A stretch of DNA of 64,000 nt from Undaria pinnatifida (GCA_012845835.1 JABAKD010000001.1:2607540-2671539), one strand, 5' to 3'; positions 53,301 to 53,588 are shown, counted from the first letter of the stretch. The notes: generated by a model from the letters alone, not told the origin. Made by a program: numbers and translations.

Positions 53301-53588
53301 GAACGTGAAGGTATAATTTTTGATTTTAACAAATCAACAACGACAACAACAATAAGATCAAGCGACCAGACGCCGCGTCCGTTCGAACCGCGCTGCCTTC
53401 CGTTCGCGTGTGCCGCGTTTTTGTTGTTTTTGTGTCTTTTGCAGGAGGTCATGGGCTTTCCAGAGAACCAGTCCTACCAGTTCCGCCTTCTGTCGGGCGA
53501 GACGATAAGTCTTGAACCTGATGGGTCCTTCTACGTCAACGGCTGTAAATGCGAGGGAGACACGTTCCTGGGGGTCGGCAGTTGCTAG
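2215..53588 (+). CDS. Vanadium-dependent haloperoxidase (brown-algal bromoperoxidase type), 13 exons, 5' end incomplete
   Basis: The enzyme oxidises bromide or iodide with H2O2 to hypohalous acid, using vanadate bound by a histidine; in brown algae it is normally secreted and wall-associated. Splicing the 13 exons listed below gives about 541 codons ending in TAG, against about 557 for the mature Ascophyllum enzyme as I recall it. Visible active-site residues (numbering of the spliced product, Ascophyllum equivalent in brackets) are Trp320 (338), Lys323 (341), Arg331 (349), His396 (411), Gly402 (417), His403 (418), Arg466 (480) and His472 (486, the vanadate ligand). Residue 401 is Ala where the family has Ser416. 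Cysteine pairs in exons 2, 11 and 13 match family disulfide cysteines. All introns are GT-AG (7655, 3228, 757, 4023, 1077, 1612, 3821, 3801, 5001, 6428, 2960 and 9385 bp). Bromo- versus iodoperoxidase cannot be decided from sequence alone. The signal-peptide exon was not found. Confidence 0.93.
2497..2778. mobile_element. Family D repeat (plus orientation)
   Basis: Carries the family D core: AACGAACGTTTAGTGGCTGC, CGACACGAGGAAGGATGC, ATATCGAACCATCAGGTCGG and GAGATACACGGCCGGGACC. It lies between TTCTACGATACCACCC and ACTACCGTATAACGACTC. The same core recurs at 6115, 8665, 9430, 32880, 42590, 44880 and 52855. A partial family C left end sits just before it at 2376. Confidence 0.65.
2824..3082. 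mobile_element. Family A MITE, full length
   Basis: Starts GACGCGTGCTACGATGGAGG and ends CTGTCGTAGCACGCGTC. The interior shows CACCTAGGCCATGGGAGG and TTGGGAGAGGTCTTGAGC. Length 259 bp. Immediately followed by a family C-like stretch. Confidence 0.8.
3083..3482. mobile_element. Family C element, diverged
   Basis: Begins GGCTACGGTAGGAAGTG, has ACTCGCACGATTGACTC and GGCGCAGCGTAATGCATCAC, then ACTCGCGCGAGTGACC, and ends CCCTCTACAGTAGCTTTGG. The copy is longer than the reference and degenerate at both ends. Confidence 0.6.
3756..4013. mobile_element. Family A MITE, full length
   Basis: Starts GACGCATGCTACGATAGGG, ends CTCTATCGTAGCACGAGTC. The interior has the diagnostic GAATGAAGGGGCTCCTTAAC and CACCTAGGCCATGG marks. 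258 bp, no ORF. Confidence 0.8.
4202..4735. repeat. Tandem array of ~73 bp units built from a family C end
   Basis: About seven copies plus a partial one. Each unit reads approximately GATCAAGGCTACGGTAGGGG, then GTACCCCCAATTTTCACTCC, then CAAAGCCAAAAAAGGGTATA. The first part is the family C terminus, so the end of one transposon has become a minisatellite. Units differ by several substitutions. Confidence 0.85.
4976..5330. repeat. Family G repeat (short form)
   Basis: Contains the block TTCCAGCTGTGAGATCGAAG through AACTCATCTTTGCAAGCTG, then ATACTCCGATCGCGCGTATC, CAGGGTCAACAGGGTGATG, ACAAAATCTGACAGCTGTGG. The same order occurs at 8870-9200 and 37930-38240, and inverted at 39190-39450 and 58850-59180. 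Confidence 0.75.
5331..6114. other. Intron 1 sequence with a weak family C-like stretch
   Basis: Around 5500-5760 are GTCGCGAGTGGCTCCGAGC and TAGCGCAGCGCAACAAATC, echoing the family C interior in the minus direction, but ends are not recognisable. The minus-strand open frame 5435-5788 runs through this and resembles no protein I know. The rest holds nothing I can name. Confidence 0.35.
6115..6345 (-). mobile_element. Family D repeat (minus orientation)
   Basis: Reverse complement of the family D core: TTTAACGAAATCGTCGGC, CATCGTTCGATAGTTC, GCATCCTTCCTCGTGTCG and CATGAAACGTTCGTTAAAG, ending GGGGCTACATCGTAGG. Confidence 0.65.
6480..6553. repeat. Short tandem repeat, ~10 bp CACACCTCAC-type units
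   Basis: Seven imperfect units of CACACCTCAC with C/G/T variants follow each other. Simple minisatellite inside intron 1. Confidence 0.8.
6554..7617. other. Intron 1 sequence with repeat fragments
   Basis: A family A right end (CTCTATCGTACCAGGCGTC) lies at about 6829-6845. A family C-like segment with CACTCGCGCGAGGGATCCC lies near 7108. Overlapping open frames at 6590-7310 have no recognisable protein. Confidence 0.4.
7618..7869. mobile_element. Family A MITE, full length
   Basis: Left end GTCGTGCGTGCTACGATAGA, interior GCTACCGGATGAAAAATCCC and GGGTTAAGGAGCCCCGTCA, right end TTTATCGGAGCACGTGTC. 252 bp. Orientation is reversed relative to 3756-4013. Confidence 0.75.
7870..8867. other. Intron 1 sequence with a truncated family D copy
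   Basis: No gene. A family D core (AACGCGTGTTTCATAATGGC, GGCACGAGGACGGATGTATAG) lies at about 8665-8730. 8240-8590 has open frames on the minus strand without family resemblance. Confidence 0.4.
8868..9370. repeat. Family G repeat with G-rich tail
   Basis: Near-identical to 4976-5320 over the first ~330 bp, then continues through a long poly-G tract (9241-9282) into GTGTAAGCTATAAATCCTTTC and a T/A-rich end. The inverted long copies at 38300-39460 and 58340-59190 share the C-tract organisation. Confidence 0.75.
9425..9645. mobile_element. Two abutting family D fragments in opposite orientation
   Basis: Plus fragment: AGAAACGGTCGGGAGCTGG and GGGCTACACCGTGGAACGACTC-like end at ~9531. Minus fragment: TTTCCTACAAAATCGTTGGC and GCCGTCCGTATCTCGCGAC. 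They sit head to head. Confidence 0.55.
9680..9760. repeat. Family E fragment
   Basis: Contains TACTCAGTGTGTGCATATCC, GTCGTATGACCATGGACCC-type sequence and CTCGCATCC. Longer copies at 21610-21740 and 54610-54735 share this and continue into GGACGGAGCACGTCGGGTTT. Confidence 0.6.
9878..9940. repeat. Family A right-end fragment
   Basis: AAGGAGCCCCGTCATCCAG through to CCCCGCGTC, matching the family A right side, truncated internally. Ends about 80 bp before exon 2. Confidence 0.5.
10023..10168 (+). CDS. Haloperoxidase exon 2
   Basis: Starts after CCAG, phase 0, and encodes VEADAFVALTNC, a second Cys ten residues on, and LVQPLGGIAIDMAGPA. This aligns with the family segment ending AIDISGPA. The two cysteines match a conserved pair in the Ascophyllum enzyme. 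It ends in phase 2 before GTTCGG; the split serine codon is completed by exon 3. Reading through the donor gives a stop within a few codons, which supports splicing here. Residues 52-99. Confidence 0.92.
10389..10681. repeat. Tandem duplication, 2 x 146 bp
   Basis: Copies 10389-10534 and 10535-10681 start AGATGTAGCGCGTTTGGGCG and end GCGATGATCGTATT. The only clear difference I saw is ACATGC versus ATATGC. Such near identity implies a recent event. Confidence 0.92.
10830..11020. mobile_element. Family A fragment, diverged
   Basis: CGACGCCTGCTGCTATGATG, GGGCTCCTTGACC and CTAGCCCATGGAATT follow the family A order, but the right half is lost. Confidence 0.5.
11205..11462. mobile_element. Family B element, diverged
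   Basis: Left TATGTCACGATAGGGGTGC, interior CGAGCTCCCTATGGCATGAGG and ATGACTTCCGAAGACATGC, right CCCCGTAGGATGACTC. This fits the family B layout of ends plus ATGACTTCGAAGGCATTCG. Confidence 0.55.
11643..11870. mobile_element. Family B left part
   Basis: GAGTCATCCCGCGCTAGG, then TCTCAACATCATCACC and ACATGACCTCGAAGACTG. No clear right terminus. Confidence 0.5.
12122..12270. mobile_element. Family A left part
   Basis: GACGCCTGCTACGATATGGC and TGAATGACGGGGCTCCTTAA, stopping near CATACCTAGAATGAGC. Confidence 0.55.
12331..12888. mobile_element. Family C element, long copy
   Basis: Starts AACGGCTACGGTAGGGCGG, ends CTCTTACCGTAGCCTGCGTC. The interior has CGAAGTTGACTCTGCACC, GGCGCAGCGTACTTTGCC and CGAAAGCTTAAGGTCGC. 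About 560 bp, roughly twice the reference copy, so it may hold an internal insertion near 12490-12700. Confidence 0.65.
12889..13396. other. End of intron 2, nothing recognised
   Basis: Overlapping open frames on both strands (12806-13289) show no protein family. The sequence is not obviously repetitive within the window. Confidence 0.35.
13397..13445 (+). CDS. Haloperoxidase exon 3 (49 bp)
   Basis: A very small exon between TTAG and GTGAGT. The first base completes the serine codon from exon 2, then it encodes AVGIPSAPALNSEEL, matching the family stretch IPPVPTLTSPEL. Phase continuity on both sides and the exact fit between exons 2 and 4 support it despite its size; a gene finder could easily skip it. 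Residues 100-116. Confidence 0.9.
13574..13830. mobile_element. Family A MITE inside the shortest intron (intron 3)
   Basis: Starts GAGGCACGTGCTACGGTAGC, ends TCTCTATCGTAGCAGGCGTC; interior TACACCTAGGCCGTGGGATT. It makes up about a third of the 757 bp intron. Confidence 0.8.
14203..14296 (+). CDS. Haloperoxidase exon 4
   Basis: Follows CTACAG. Encodes AAHLAEVYWMSLARDVPF and a short tail ending in AAA. The VYWMALARDVPF helix is one of the most conserved non-active-site segments of brown-algal enzymes. It ends in phase 1 at GTAATT. Residues 117-147. Confidence 0.95.
14297..15148. other. Start of intron 4, nothing recognised
   Basis: A possible family A left end (GCGTGCTACTACGATATG) at about 14966 is the only named item. 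Confidence 0.35.
15149..15330. mobile_element. Family A fragment, diverged
   Basis: GACTCGCTACTATAGAGGG, GATGGCGGGGCTCTTAACC and TCTCGGCCATCATGGG follow family A order. The right end is missing. Confidence 0.45.
15670..16253. repeat. Tandem duplication, ~300 bp units with family B-like content
   Basis: Copy 1 (about 15670-15975) and copy 2 (about 15976-16253) share GGGATTGTTCACTT, AAATATTCGGCCCTTCAAGC, AAATCTGTAAACAGTAGAAG and GCCATCCCACGATAGGAGTT. They differ by about one base in ten to fifteen, so are older than the 146 and 92 bp duplications. Confidence 0.88.
16741..17082. mobile_element. Family A MITE with ~90 bp internal insertion
   Basis: Left GCGCGTGCTACGATAGAGG, right CACCTATACCGTAGCAC. 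The interior CTAGGCCGTGGGATTC and GAAGGTCTTGAAACC is followed by about 90 extra bases (16938-17025) before AACTCCCAAAGTGAGG resumes the family sequence. Confidence 0.7.
17083..17955. other. Intron 4, nothing recognised
   Basis: Pyrimidine-rich around 17430-17480. An open frame 17521-17865 shows no family. A tRNA T-arm-like string on the minus strand near 17890 was rejected as a tRNA. Confidence 0.35.
17957..18185. mobile_element. Family C interior fragment
   Basis: TTGAGCCCCACTCGCACGAG, TGCGCAGTGTAGCTTACC, CACGAAAGCTTGACATCGC and GCTCGCGCGAGC appear in family C order; both termini are lost. Lies just upstream of exon 5. Confidence 0.6.
18320..18453 (+). CDS. Haloperoxidase exon 5
   Basis: Begins after GACAG, completing a valine codon. 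Encodes NLAAMPGF, then VGSDGRVDP, SQLFR and GVETGPMISQ, each matching the family (VGSDGTVDP, SQLFR, GVETGPFVSQ). It ends phase 0 at a GTGCGG donor. Residues 148-192. In-frame codons upstream of the acceptor do not align with the family, so the longer open frame starting at 18259 is not used. Confidence 0.95.
18527..18650. mobile_element. Family A left fragment
   Basis: GAGTGCTACGATAGAGGTAG and TGAATGACGGCGCTCTTAAC, then a short ATCATCAAAAATATCATCGA-like repeat. Confidence 0.55.
18785..18955. mobile_element. Family A left fragment
   Basis: ACGCGTGCTACGAGATAGAG, CTGAATGGCGGGGCTACTTG, ACCTTGGCCATGGGATT. It is truncated by the next copy starting at 18960. Confidence 0.65.
18960..19256. mobile_element. 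Family A MITE plus adjoining second right end
   Basis: A short complete copy 18960-19174 (GACGCGTGCTACGATAGATG to CTGTCGTAGCACTCGTC) is followed by another right end with CTCTAACGTAGCATGCGTC ending 19256. Together with 18785-18955 this is a cluster of three insertions within 500 bp. Confidence 0.7.
19531..19641 (+). CDS. Haloperoxidase exon 6
   Basis: Starts after GGTAG in phase 0. Encodes LLVKSFTLDSISVTPRQTTF, then VDYMTNYGDWLFIQ, matching family LLVNSFTIDAITVEPKQETF and LNYMVDFDEWLNIQ. Ends with CAG before GTGTGT. It is exactly 37 codons, residues 193-229. Confidence 0.95.
19832..20078. mobile_element. Family B element, full length
   Basis: GAGCCATACCACGGTGGGG at the left and CTTACCGTGGGATGACTC at the right. 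The interior has GAGCTCCTCACGTGAGGAAC and GACTTCGAAGGCATTCGGTC. 247 bp. The GAGCTCCTCACGTGAGGAACTC core is itself nearly palindromic. Confidence 0.75.
20079..20824. other. Intron 6, nothing recognised
   Basis: Open frames 20147-20447 (both strands) and 20533-20818 have no family. No tandem structure. Confidence 0.35.
20825..21119. mobile_element. Family C element
   Basis: Left CACGTCCTGCGGTAGCGGGG, interior GACTCTGTACCTCGCTGAAA and GGGGTCACTCCCGCGCGTGA, right CCCAACCGTAGCTTTGG. The palindrome is damaged (CTCCCGCGCGTGA). Ends about 135 bp before exon 7. Confidence 0.65.
21254..21357 (+). CDS. Haloperoxidase exon 7
   Basis: Follows CGCTAG. Encodes NGGTPASTEEED, then KRYIRCARDLARLVYSDTIY, matching the family helix RFIRNARDLAR and the NGGPPAGPEE loop. 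It ends with two bases of a threonine codon at GTGAGT; exon 8 supplies the third base. Residues 230-263. Confidence 0.95.
21608..21740. repeat. Family E repeat
   Basis: TACTTAGTTCGTGCATAGCC, GTCGTATGACCATGGACCC, GGACGGAGCACGTCGGGTTT and CAGGCAGACATTGCTTGCAC. Collinear with 54610-54735. Confidence 0.7.
21900..22170 (-). repeat. Family F repeat (minus orientation)
   Basis: Reverse complement carries GCGCGGGGTGGAGAAATTTT and ACTCCGCACAAGGGGGGAT. These match GCGCGGGGTGGAGAAACTTG and ACTCCGCACACAAGGGG at 28300-28340. A poly-G run lies at 22041-22056. Confidence 0.55.
22171..23392. other. Intron 7 with repeat fragments
   Basis: Two isolated family A right ends (22346-22421, ending TCGTAGCACGCGT; 22722-22793, ending CATCGTAGCACGTGTC). 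A family B left end (GAGAGTCATCCCGCGGGC) lies at 23236. No gene. Confidence 0.45.
23393..23677. mobile_element. Family A MITE, full length
   Basis: GTGGGCTACGATAGGGGTAC to CTCAACCGTGGCACGCGTC, with GTACCTAGGCCTTATACGG inside. 285 bp. Confidence 0.7.
23678..24360. other. Intron 7, nothing recognised
   Basis: Weak family B-like stretch at about 23750-23890 (GAGCTCCTCGTTTG, CACCCTACCGTTGGATGGC). Several overlapping open frames without family. Confidence 0.35.
24361..24658. mobile_element. Family A MITE, diverged full length
   Basis: Left GATGCTATCGAGGTAGCACC, interior TGTACCTAGGCCATGGGATG, right CCTCTACCGCAGCATTCCTC. Confidence 0.65.
24690..24946. mobile_element. Family A MITE, reversed orientation
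   Basis: GACGCGTGCTACGATAGAGG followed by TTTTGGGAGCTCAAAAGACC (normally the right half), ending CTCTATGATAGCGTGAGTC. The two copies 24361-24658 and 24690-24946 lie head to tail only 31 bp apart but in opposite internal orientation. Confidence 0.75.
25179..25386 (+). CDS. Haloperoxidase exon 8 (active-site Lys and Arg)
   Basis: The largest exon, after a T-rich tract ending ACGCAG. Encodes EAFRAALILL, GFVTFGVSHIMKILG, AQRAAWYQKWNVHLFARPE. The WYQKW tryptophan and lysine and the FARPE arginine are vanadate-pocket residues (Trp338, Lys341, Arg349 in Ascophyllum). The family Arg in VHRFARPE is Leu here, outside the metal ligands. Ends phase 0 before GTTAGA. Residues 264-333. Confidence 0.97.
25387..27080. 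other. Intron 8 proximal part
   Basis: A diverged direct repeat of ~75 bp (25676-25750 and 25830-25900) shares ACTAAA, CGTTTTTGG-like and CGAGCGACTGGGCTTAGT. A family A remnant lies at 26120-26235 (poly-C, CAGAAGACGGTTCAG, AGCATGCGTC). Otherwise nothing recognised. Confidence 0.4.
27277..27616. mobile_element. Family A MITE carrying a microsatellite, truncated by family B
   Basis: Starts GACGCGTGGTACAACAGAGC, has CACCTAGGCCATGGGATCG at 27532-27550, and is cut off at 27616 where a family B element begins. A CCATA-type array sits in its middle. Another family A-like remnant precedes it at 27088-27276. Confidence 0.65.
27382..27495. repeat. CCATA pentanucleotide microsatellite
   Basis: About 22 units of ACCAT/CCATA with two slips (ACCTACC at 27427 and ACTATACC at 27462). 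It produces false open frames on both strands. Confidence 0.97.
27617..27919. mobile_element. Family B element, full length
   Basis: GAGTCATCCCACGATAGGGC to AGTACCGTGGGATGACTC. Interior ATCATCACCCGAGACATGAC and TTCGAAGGCATTCGTTCGCG. A small CATCATCCATCACC repeat lies at 27694-27722. 303 bp, ends intact. Confidence 0.8.
28220..28480 (+). repeat. Family F repeat (plus orientation)
   Basis: CAGATCATATGGCGCGGGGT, GGAGAAACTTGACTCCGCAC and AATGATCGCATCACG match the minus-strand copy at 21900-22170. The 88-codon frame here has no recognised domain. Confidence 0.55.
28500..28818. mobile_element. Family B element, diverged
   Basis: Left side GCAGTTCACCCTTCATAGAG, then GGAGCTCCTAGCTTGAGG, CGTGACATCGACGTCGTTTG, CGACCAAGGGCACTTATGCC; right end CTGACCGCGGGATGACTC. 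Confidence 0.6.
28890..29067. mobile_element. Family A fragment
   Basis: GATGAACAATCCCATAGCCT, AGGTATACAAACAACG, CGGCGATTTTTGGGTTGAGG and ACTTGTAACATGCATCC. Ends about 120 bp before exon 9. Confidence 0.5.
29188..29349 (+). CDS. Haloperoxidase exon 9
   Basis: Starts after GACAG. Encodes AVAGTLHNVIYGHLD, SSILDNDELLERVASRNAE and TYLLSQ, colinear with family ALGGTLHNTIAGDLD, LLENDELLKRVAEINA and TYLLPQ. Exactly 54 codons, phase 0 at both ends, donor GTAATC. Residues 334-387. Confidence 0.96.
29707..29956. mobile_element. Family B element, full length (reference copy)
   Basis: GAGTCATCCCACGATAGAGG at the left, CCTACCGTGGGATGGCTC at the right. Interior AGTAACTTCACGAGTA, GAAGCTTAATCGGGTTGTGC, GAACGAATGCCTTTGAAGTC and GAGTTCCTCATGTGAGGAGC. 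250 bp, no ORF. Confidence 0.8.
29957..31141. other. Intron 9, nothing recognised
   Basis: A weak imperfect repetition of TTGTCACAGGCCC-type strings lies at 30455-30600. A weak family C-like piece with CTCATGACCAAGGC and CGCGCGAGTCACTCC lies at 30846-30930. No gene. Confidence 0.4.
31142..31650. mobile_element. Family A MITE split by a CGGGTC-rich insertion
   Basis: Left CACGCCTTGCTACGATAAAG, middle GCACCTAGGCCAAGGG and TTTTTGGGAGAGG, then a ~210 bp foreign block, then CCAAATTGAGGAACC and CTCTATCGTAGCACGAGTC. A short TCTAGTCTAGTCTAG repeat lies at 31162-31180. Confidence 0.75.
31376..31590. mobile_element. Small CGGGTC-rich element inserted in family A
   Basis: Begins AGCAGGGCTGTTCACGGGTC and ends TTCTGACCCGTGAAAAGCC, so its ends are inverted (TTCACGGGTC / GACCCGTGAA). 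The interior has repeated CGGGTC/GACCCG strings. AGC at both borders may be a target duplication. Confidence 0.65.
31707..32166. repeat. Five apparently identical 92 bp tandem units
   Basis: Units start at 31707, 31799, 31891, 31983 and 32075, each ACCCCCCACCCACACACCCG ... GGGGCCCCTGCTGCAGAT. I saw no difference between the repeats. 92 is not a multiple of three, so coding is unlikely. Confidence 0.95.
32177..32420. mobile_element. Family A left part
   Basis: GACGCGTGCTACGATATTGG and CCGAGGCCATGGGAATG; right terminus not recognised. Confidence 0.5.
32639..32865. mobile_element. Family B element, right end eroded
   Basis: GGAGCCATCCCTTGGCAGGG, CTCCTAACATAGAGGAGCTC, GACCTCGAAGGCATTCGTCG. Confidence 0.55.
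32880..33165. mobile_element. Family D repeat (plus orientation)
   Basis: AACGAACGTTTCACGGTTGC, CGACACGAGGAAGGATGC, ACTATCGAACGATGATGAC, AGAGATACGGCCGGGAGC, CCAGCGATTTCGTAC. Confidence 0.65.
33418..33512. repeat. TATACA/ACATAT microsatellite
   Basis: Imperfect alternating TATACATA units; low complexity. Confidence 0.9.
33513..34350. other. End of intron 9, nothing recognised
   Basis: Several overlapping frames at 33495-34197 on both strands without a family. The last 30 bases before exon 10 form a T-rich acceptor tract. Confidence 0.4.
34351..34434 (+). CDS. Haloperoxidase exon 10 (vanadate-binding motif, Ser to Ala)
   Basis: 28 codons between CGGCAG and GTCAGT. Encodes VKEGSPAHPSYPAGHAVQNG and AFATVLK. 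His396 and His403 correspond to Ascophyllum His411 and His418. The HPSYPSGHA signature reads HPSYPAGHA here (codon GCC, residue 401), replacing the serine that hydrogen-bonds vanadate. The adjacent glycine and both histidines are intact and the exon has no other damage, so it does not look like a decaying copy. Confidence 0.97.
34478..34620. mobile_element. Family A left fragment
   Basis: TGTGGTACGATAAAGGTGGC, CTGAACGACGGGGTTCTTTA, then decay. It starts about 45 bp after exon 10. Confidence 0.5.
34621..35142. other. Intron 10, nothing recognised
   Basis: Frames 34704-35102 on both strands carry no family. Confidence 0.35.
35143..35606. mobile_element. Family A left fragment followed by a full copy
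   Basis: Fragment from 35143 (GACGCGTGGTACAATAGAGG, GAACGACGGGGCCGCTTAAC). Full copy 35327-35605 (CGCACGCCATCGTACGATAG to CTGTCGTAGCACGCGTC) with ATACCTAGGCCCCATGGG. Confidence 0.7.
35692..35984. mobile_element. Family A MITE, reversed orientation
   Basis: GAGTCGGGCTACACGATGGA, GGAGCTTAAGACCTCTCTC, ACCGGATGAAAAAAACAACA and GAGGAGTCCCGTCGTTCAG. Ends TGGTAACATGCGTC. Confidence 0.7.
36296..36602. repeat. Tandem duplication, 2 x ~152 bp
   Basis: Copies 36296-36449 and 36450-36602 share GCGACAGCCACATCATCATA, CGACTGGCCCCGCCAGAGG-type sequence, AGAGCTGTGCCG and GATGCAGATA. Differences include small indels. Confidence 0.88.
37000..37175. mobile_element. Family C fragment with a perfect 20 bp palindrome
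   Basis: Contains CATGCTACGGTGGGAGGG at the left, then GGTCACTCGCGCGAGTGACC (37056-37075), which equals its own reverse complement, and AGCTACCCTGCGCCAAACG. Confidence 0.6.
37180..37755. repeat. ATGAT/GATAT satellite with an embedded family G piece
   Basis: 37183-37390 and 37493-37755 are imperfect arrays of ATGAT and GATAGTATGAT units. 37398-37492 is the conserved family G block (CTTGCAAAGATGAGTTTCG, AGCTGGAGTGTATTTTC) inserted between. Long minus-strand frames here are artefacts of the repeat. Confidence 0.92.
37930..38250. repeat. Family G repeat (plus orientation)
   Basis: Collinear with 4990-5310 and 8880-9190: CACTCCAGCTGTGAGATCG through CGAATATCCGGTGAGG. Confidence 0.78.
38255..39455 (-). 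repeat. Family G long copy with internal ~290 bp tandem duplication
   Basis: 38255-38545 and 38546-38845 are two copies of CTAGACCTAGCACCACGCGT, GATCTCACAGCCGAAGTGT, CAAACGCCCCACCAAATATC and CATCCATGCCGCTGTGT separated by C-tracts. The element continues through poly-C to 39180-39455, the inverted equivalent of 8870-9200. It forms head-to-head pairing with 37930-38250. Confidence 0.75.
39456..40862. other. End of intron 10
   Basis: Mostly unassigned. There is a CTT trinucleotide run at 40028-40054 and a family A right end at about 40709-40780 (AAGGAGCCCCGTCGCTCAGG, AATCGTAGCACGCGTT). The frames 39604-39981 and 40246-40641 show no family. Confidence 0.4.
40863..41014 (+). CDS. Haloperoxidase exon 11
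   Basis: After CCGCAG. Encodes AHVGLERGASCFKNPVYPDD, LLPYTGENC and LTYEGEINKMAVNIAFG, matching family GLDRGGECFPNPVFPSDD and CLTYEGEINKLAVNVAFGR. The two cysteines match a conserved pair. It ends in phase 2 (AG) before GTACAC; the split codon is the arginine equivalent to Arg480, a vanadate ligand. Residues 416-465. Confidence 0.97.
41433..41705. mobile_element. Family A MITE, full length, reversed orientation
   Basis: GAAGCGTGCTACGATAATAG, GGAGCTTAAGGCCTCTCCC, CTCGGCCTAGGTACACAAC, GTTAAGGAGCCCCGTCATTC, TTTATCGTAGCAGGCGTC. Well preserved. Confidence 0.82.
41706..43974. other. Intron 11 remainder
   Basis: Family D pieces lie at 42590-42700 (GAACGTTTCATGGCTGTTCG) and 43200-43265 (AGATACGACCGGGAGCTGG). 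The frames 41816-42052, 42198-42626 and 43178-43537 have no recognised domains. Confidence 0.4.
43975..44059 (+). CDS. Haloperoxidase exon 12 (vanadate-coordinating His)
   Basis: Starts after CAACAG; its first base completes Arg466. Encodes QMCGVHYRFDSQEG and LVLGEIIGVRMLQQ. The histidine of GVHYRFD (residue 472) corresponds to Ascophyllum His486, which bonds vanadium directly. An AG four bases downstream would break the frame, so this start is chosen. Donor GTAAAT, phase 0. Residues 467-494. Confidence 0.97.
44060..44800. other. Start of intron 12, nothing recognised
   Basis: A TATACG/ACGATA-rich stretch at 44510-44620 is low complexity. No gene. Confidence 0.35.
44805..45090 (-). mobile_element. 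Family D repeat (minus orientation)
   Basis: Poly-C then TTCTACGATAGCACC, AACGACATCGCCGGTGTTG, GGGCCGTATCTCCTG, CGTGATCGTTCGATATCC, GCCCTTCCTCTTGTCGAG, GATGAAACGTTCGCTAAAG. Confidence 0.6.
45091..47275. repeat. AT-rich segment of intron 12 with a ~175 bp direct repeat
   Basis: 46349-46480 and 46524-46650 share GATTTGGCTCAGTTG, CTAATGGGCTG, TGATTGCGC and CCCAGGATTCTC-type sequence. 45800-47230 is visibly poorer in GC and lacks the A-D families, suggesting a different insertion. The frame 46699-47025 is unassigned. Confidence 0.5.
47276..47345 (-). repeat. Family G end block, degenerate
   Basis: CAGCTTGCAAAGATGAGTGT followed by eroded sequence ending TATTTTAATAAA. Confidence 0.5.
47346..48552. 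other. Intron 12 with repeat fragments
   Basis: Family A right-end traces at 47398-47430 and 47670-47702. Family C-like stretches with GAGTCACTCCGGAGAGTAAC at 48107 and GTCACTCGTGCGAGCAG at 48261. No gene. Confidence 0.4.
48553..48806. mobile_element. Family A MITE, diverged
   Basis: GCTCGCTAGGATAGAGGTAG, AGAATAGGCCATGGGAGTG, CAGACCGTAGCAATGTGTCC. Confidence 0.55.
48807..49302. other. Intron 12, nothing recognised
   Basis: A weak AT-rich stretch. No repeat from the window's main families. Confidence 0.35.
49303..49974. mobile_element. Family A MITE split by a TRIM-like element
   Basis: GTCGCGTGCTACGATATCG at the left; GGAGCCCCGTCATTCAAAC and AGATCGCAGCATGCGTC at the right. It is interrupted after TTCGGGTCAA (49520) and resumes at TTAAGGAGCC (49907). 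Together these restore the family's GGGTTAAGGAGCC junction. Confidence 0.75.
49535..49906 (+). mobile_element. TRIM-like element with 84 bp direct terminal repeats
   Basis: The repeats 49535-49618 and 49823-49906 are equal in length and about 85% identical. Each begins TGTTA and ends TTAACA (TG...CA as in LTRs). A purine tract AGGGGGGGAGAG lies immediately before the right repeat. The internal region is ~204 bp with no ORF. The left repeat holds an A-box-like TGGTCAAGCGG and the internal part a perfect B-box GGTTCGAATCC (49658-49668), so part derives from a tRNA. Confidence 0.7.
49936..50328 (-). CDS. Unidentified open reading frame, possibly a relic of a coding element
   Basis: 131 codons from ATG at 50328. 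The stretch covering residues about 15-110 looks protein-like, with NREINKNMVQSRAVGFIWR-type charged and aromatic spacing and SALYSRSDPDPPTHISAIP, unlike the low-complexity frames elsewhere. The last ~15 residues run into a family A end, so the 3' part is not original. I cannot assign a family; a chance frame is possible. Confidence 0.25.
   Translation of the reverse strand: MSTTPQTAAVLKTKWKFCDRINSPTTYSAYTANDREINKNMVQSRAVGFIWRVYERLARRTSPATALYNQLGMLGRSSAIPPICDVCSETDPQLSALYSRSDPDPPTHISAIPTTTTDDACCDLEVALFV
50536..50690. mobile_element. Family A left fragment
   Basis: ACTCGTGCTACGATAGAGGC, CTGAACGGTGGAGCTCCTTA, GCCGAGGCCATGTATG. Confidence 0.5.
50803..50955. mobile_element. Family B left fragment
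   Basis: AGAGTCATTCCACACGACAG, GGCTCCTAGTATGATGAGG and ACGTGACTTCGAGAAGAAAT. Confidence 0.5.
51003..51568. mobile_element. Family A left half re-duplicated (three starts), one complete
   Basis: Starts at ~51005 (GACGCGTGCTACGATAGAGG), ~51174 and ~51302 (GACGCGTGCCACGGTCATAG). The ~124 bp segment TACACTTCGATGCGCTATAG ... ACGCTATAACAGACGCGTGC is tandemly repeated. The final copy runs to a right end near 51568. Confidence 0.6.
51575..51732. repeat. ACT/GCT trinucleotide microsatellite
   Basis: About 50 units of ACT, GCT and AAT. All three frames stay open on both strands, creating false poly-Leu, poly-Thr and poly-Val ORFs. Confidence 0.97.
51790..52168. other. Intron 12 with a family B right end
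   Basis: CGAGCGCGGGATGACTC at 51795-51811; the remainder is unassigned. Confidence 0.4.
52169..52729. mobile_element. Two abutting family A copies in opposite orientation
   Basis: First copy ~52169-52488 (CGTCCTACGACAGGAGGTGG to GACGTAGGACGTGTC) contains a small GGCCGCGGGCTCCGATATA duplication. Second copy ~52489-52729 (GAGGTGCACCAC, GGAGCTTAAGACCTCTCCC to CTCTATCGTAGCGCGCGTC). Confidence 0.7.
52855..53116. mobile_element. Family D repeat, well preserved
   Basis: GATTCTACGATAGCCCC at the left; GAACGTTTCATGCC, CGATACGAGGAAGGATGC, ATATCGAACGATGACG, AGAGATACGGCCGGAAG, GCGACTTCGTTGAGG; GCTGCCGCAGGGCGACTCC at the right. Ends TTCTACGATAG and CGCAGGGCGACTCC are degenerate inverted repeats. Confidence 0.7.
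53445..53588 (+). CDS. Haloperoxidase terminal exon 13
   Basis: Follows a T-rich tract and TTTTGCAG after the longest intron (9385 bp). Encodes EVMGFPENQSYQFRLLSGET, LEPDGSFYVNGCKCEG and GVGSC, then TAG. It matches the family C-terminus (EFRLFTGEVIKL, CSGLVYTGVADC), including terminal cysteines. 47 codons plus stop. No obvious polyadenylation signal was identified downstream. Confidence 0.95.
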   Translation, partial: EVMGFPENQSYQFRLLSGETISLEPDGSFYVNGCKCEGDTFLGVGSC

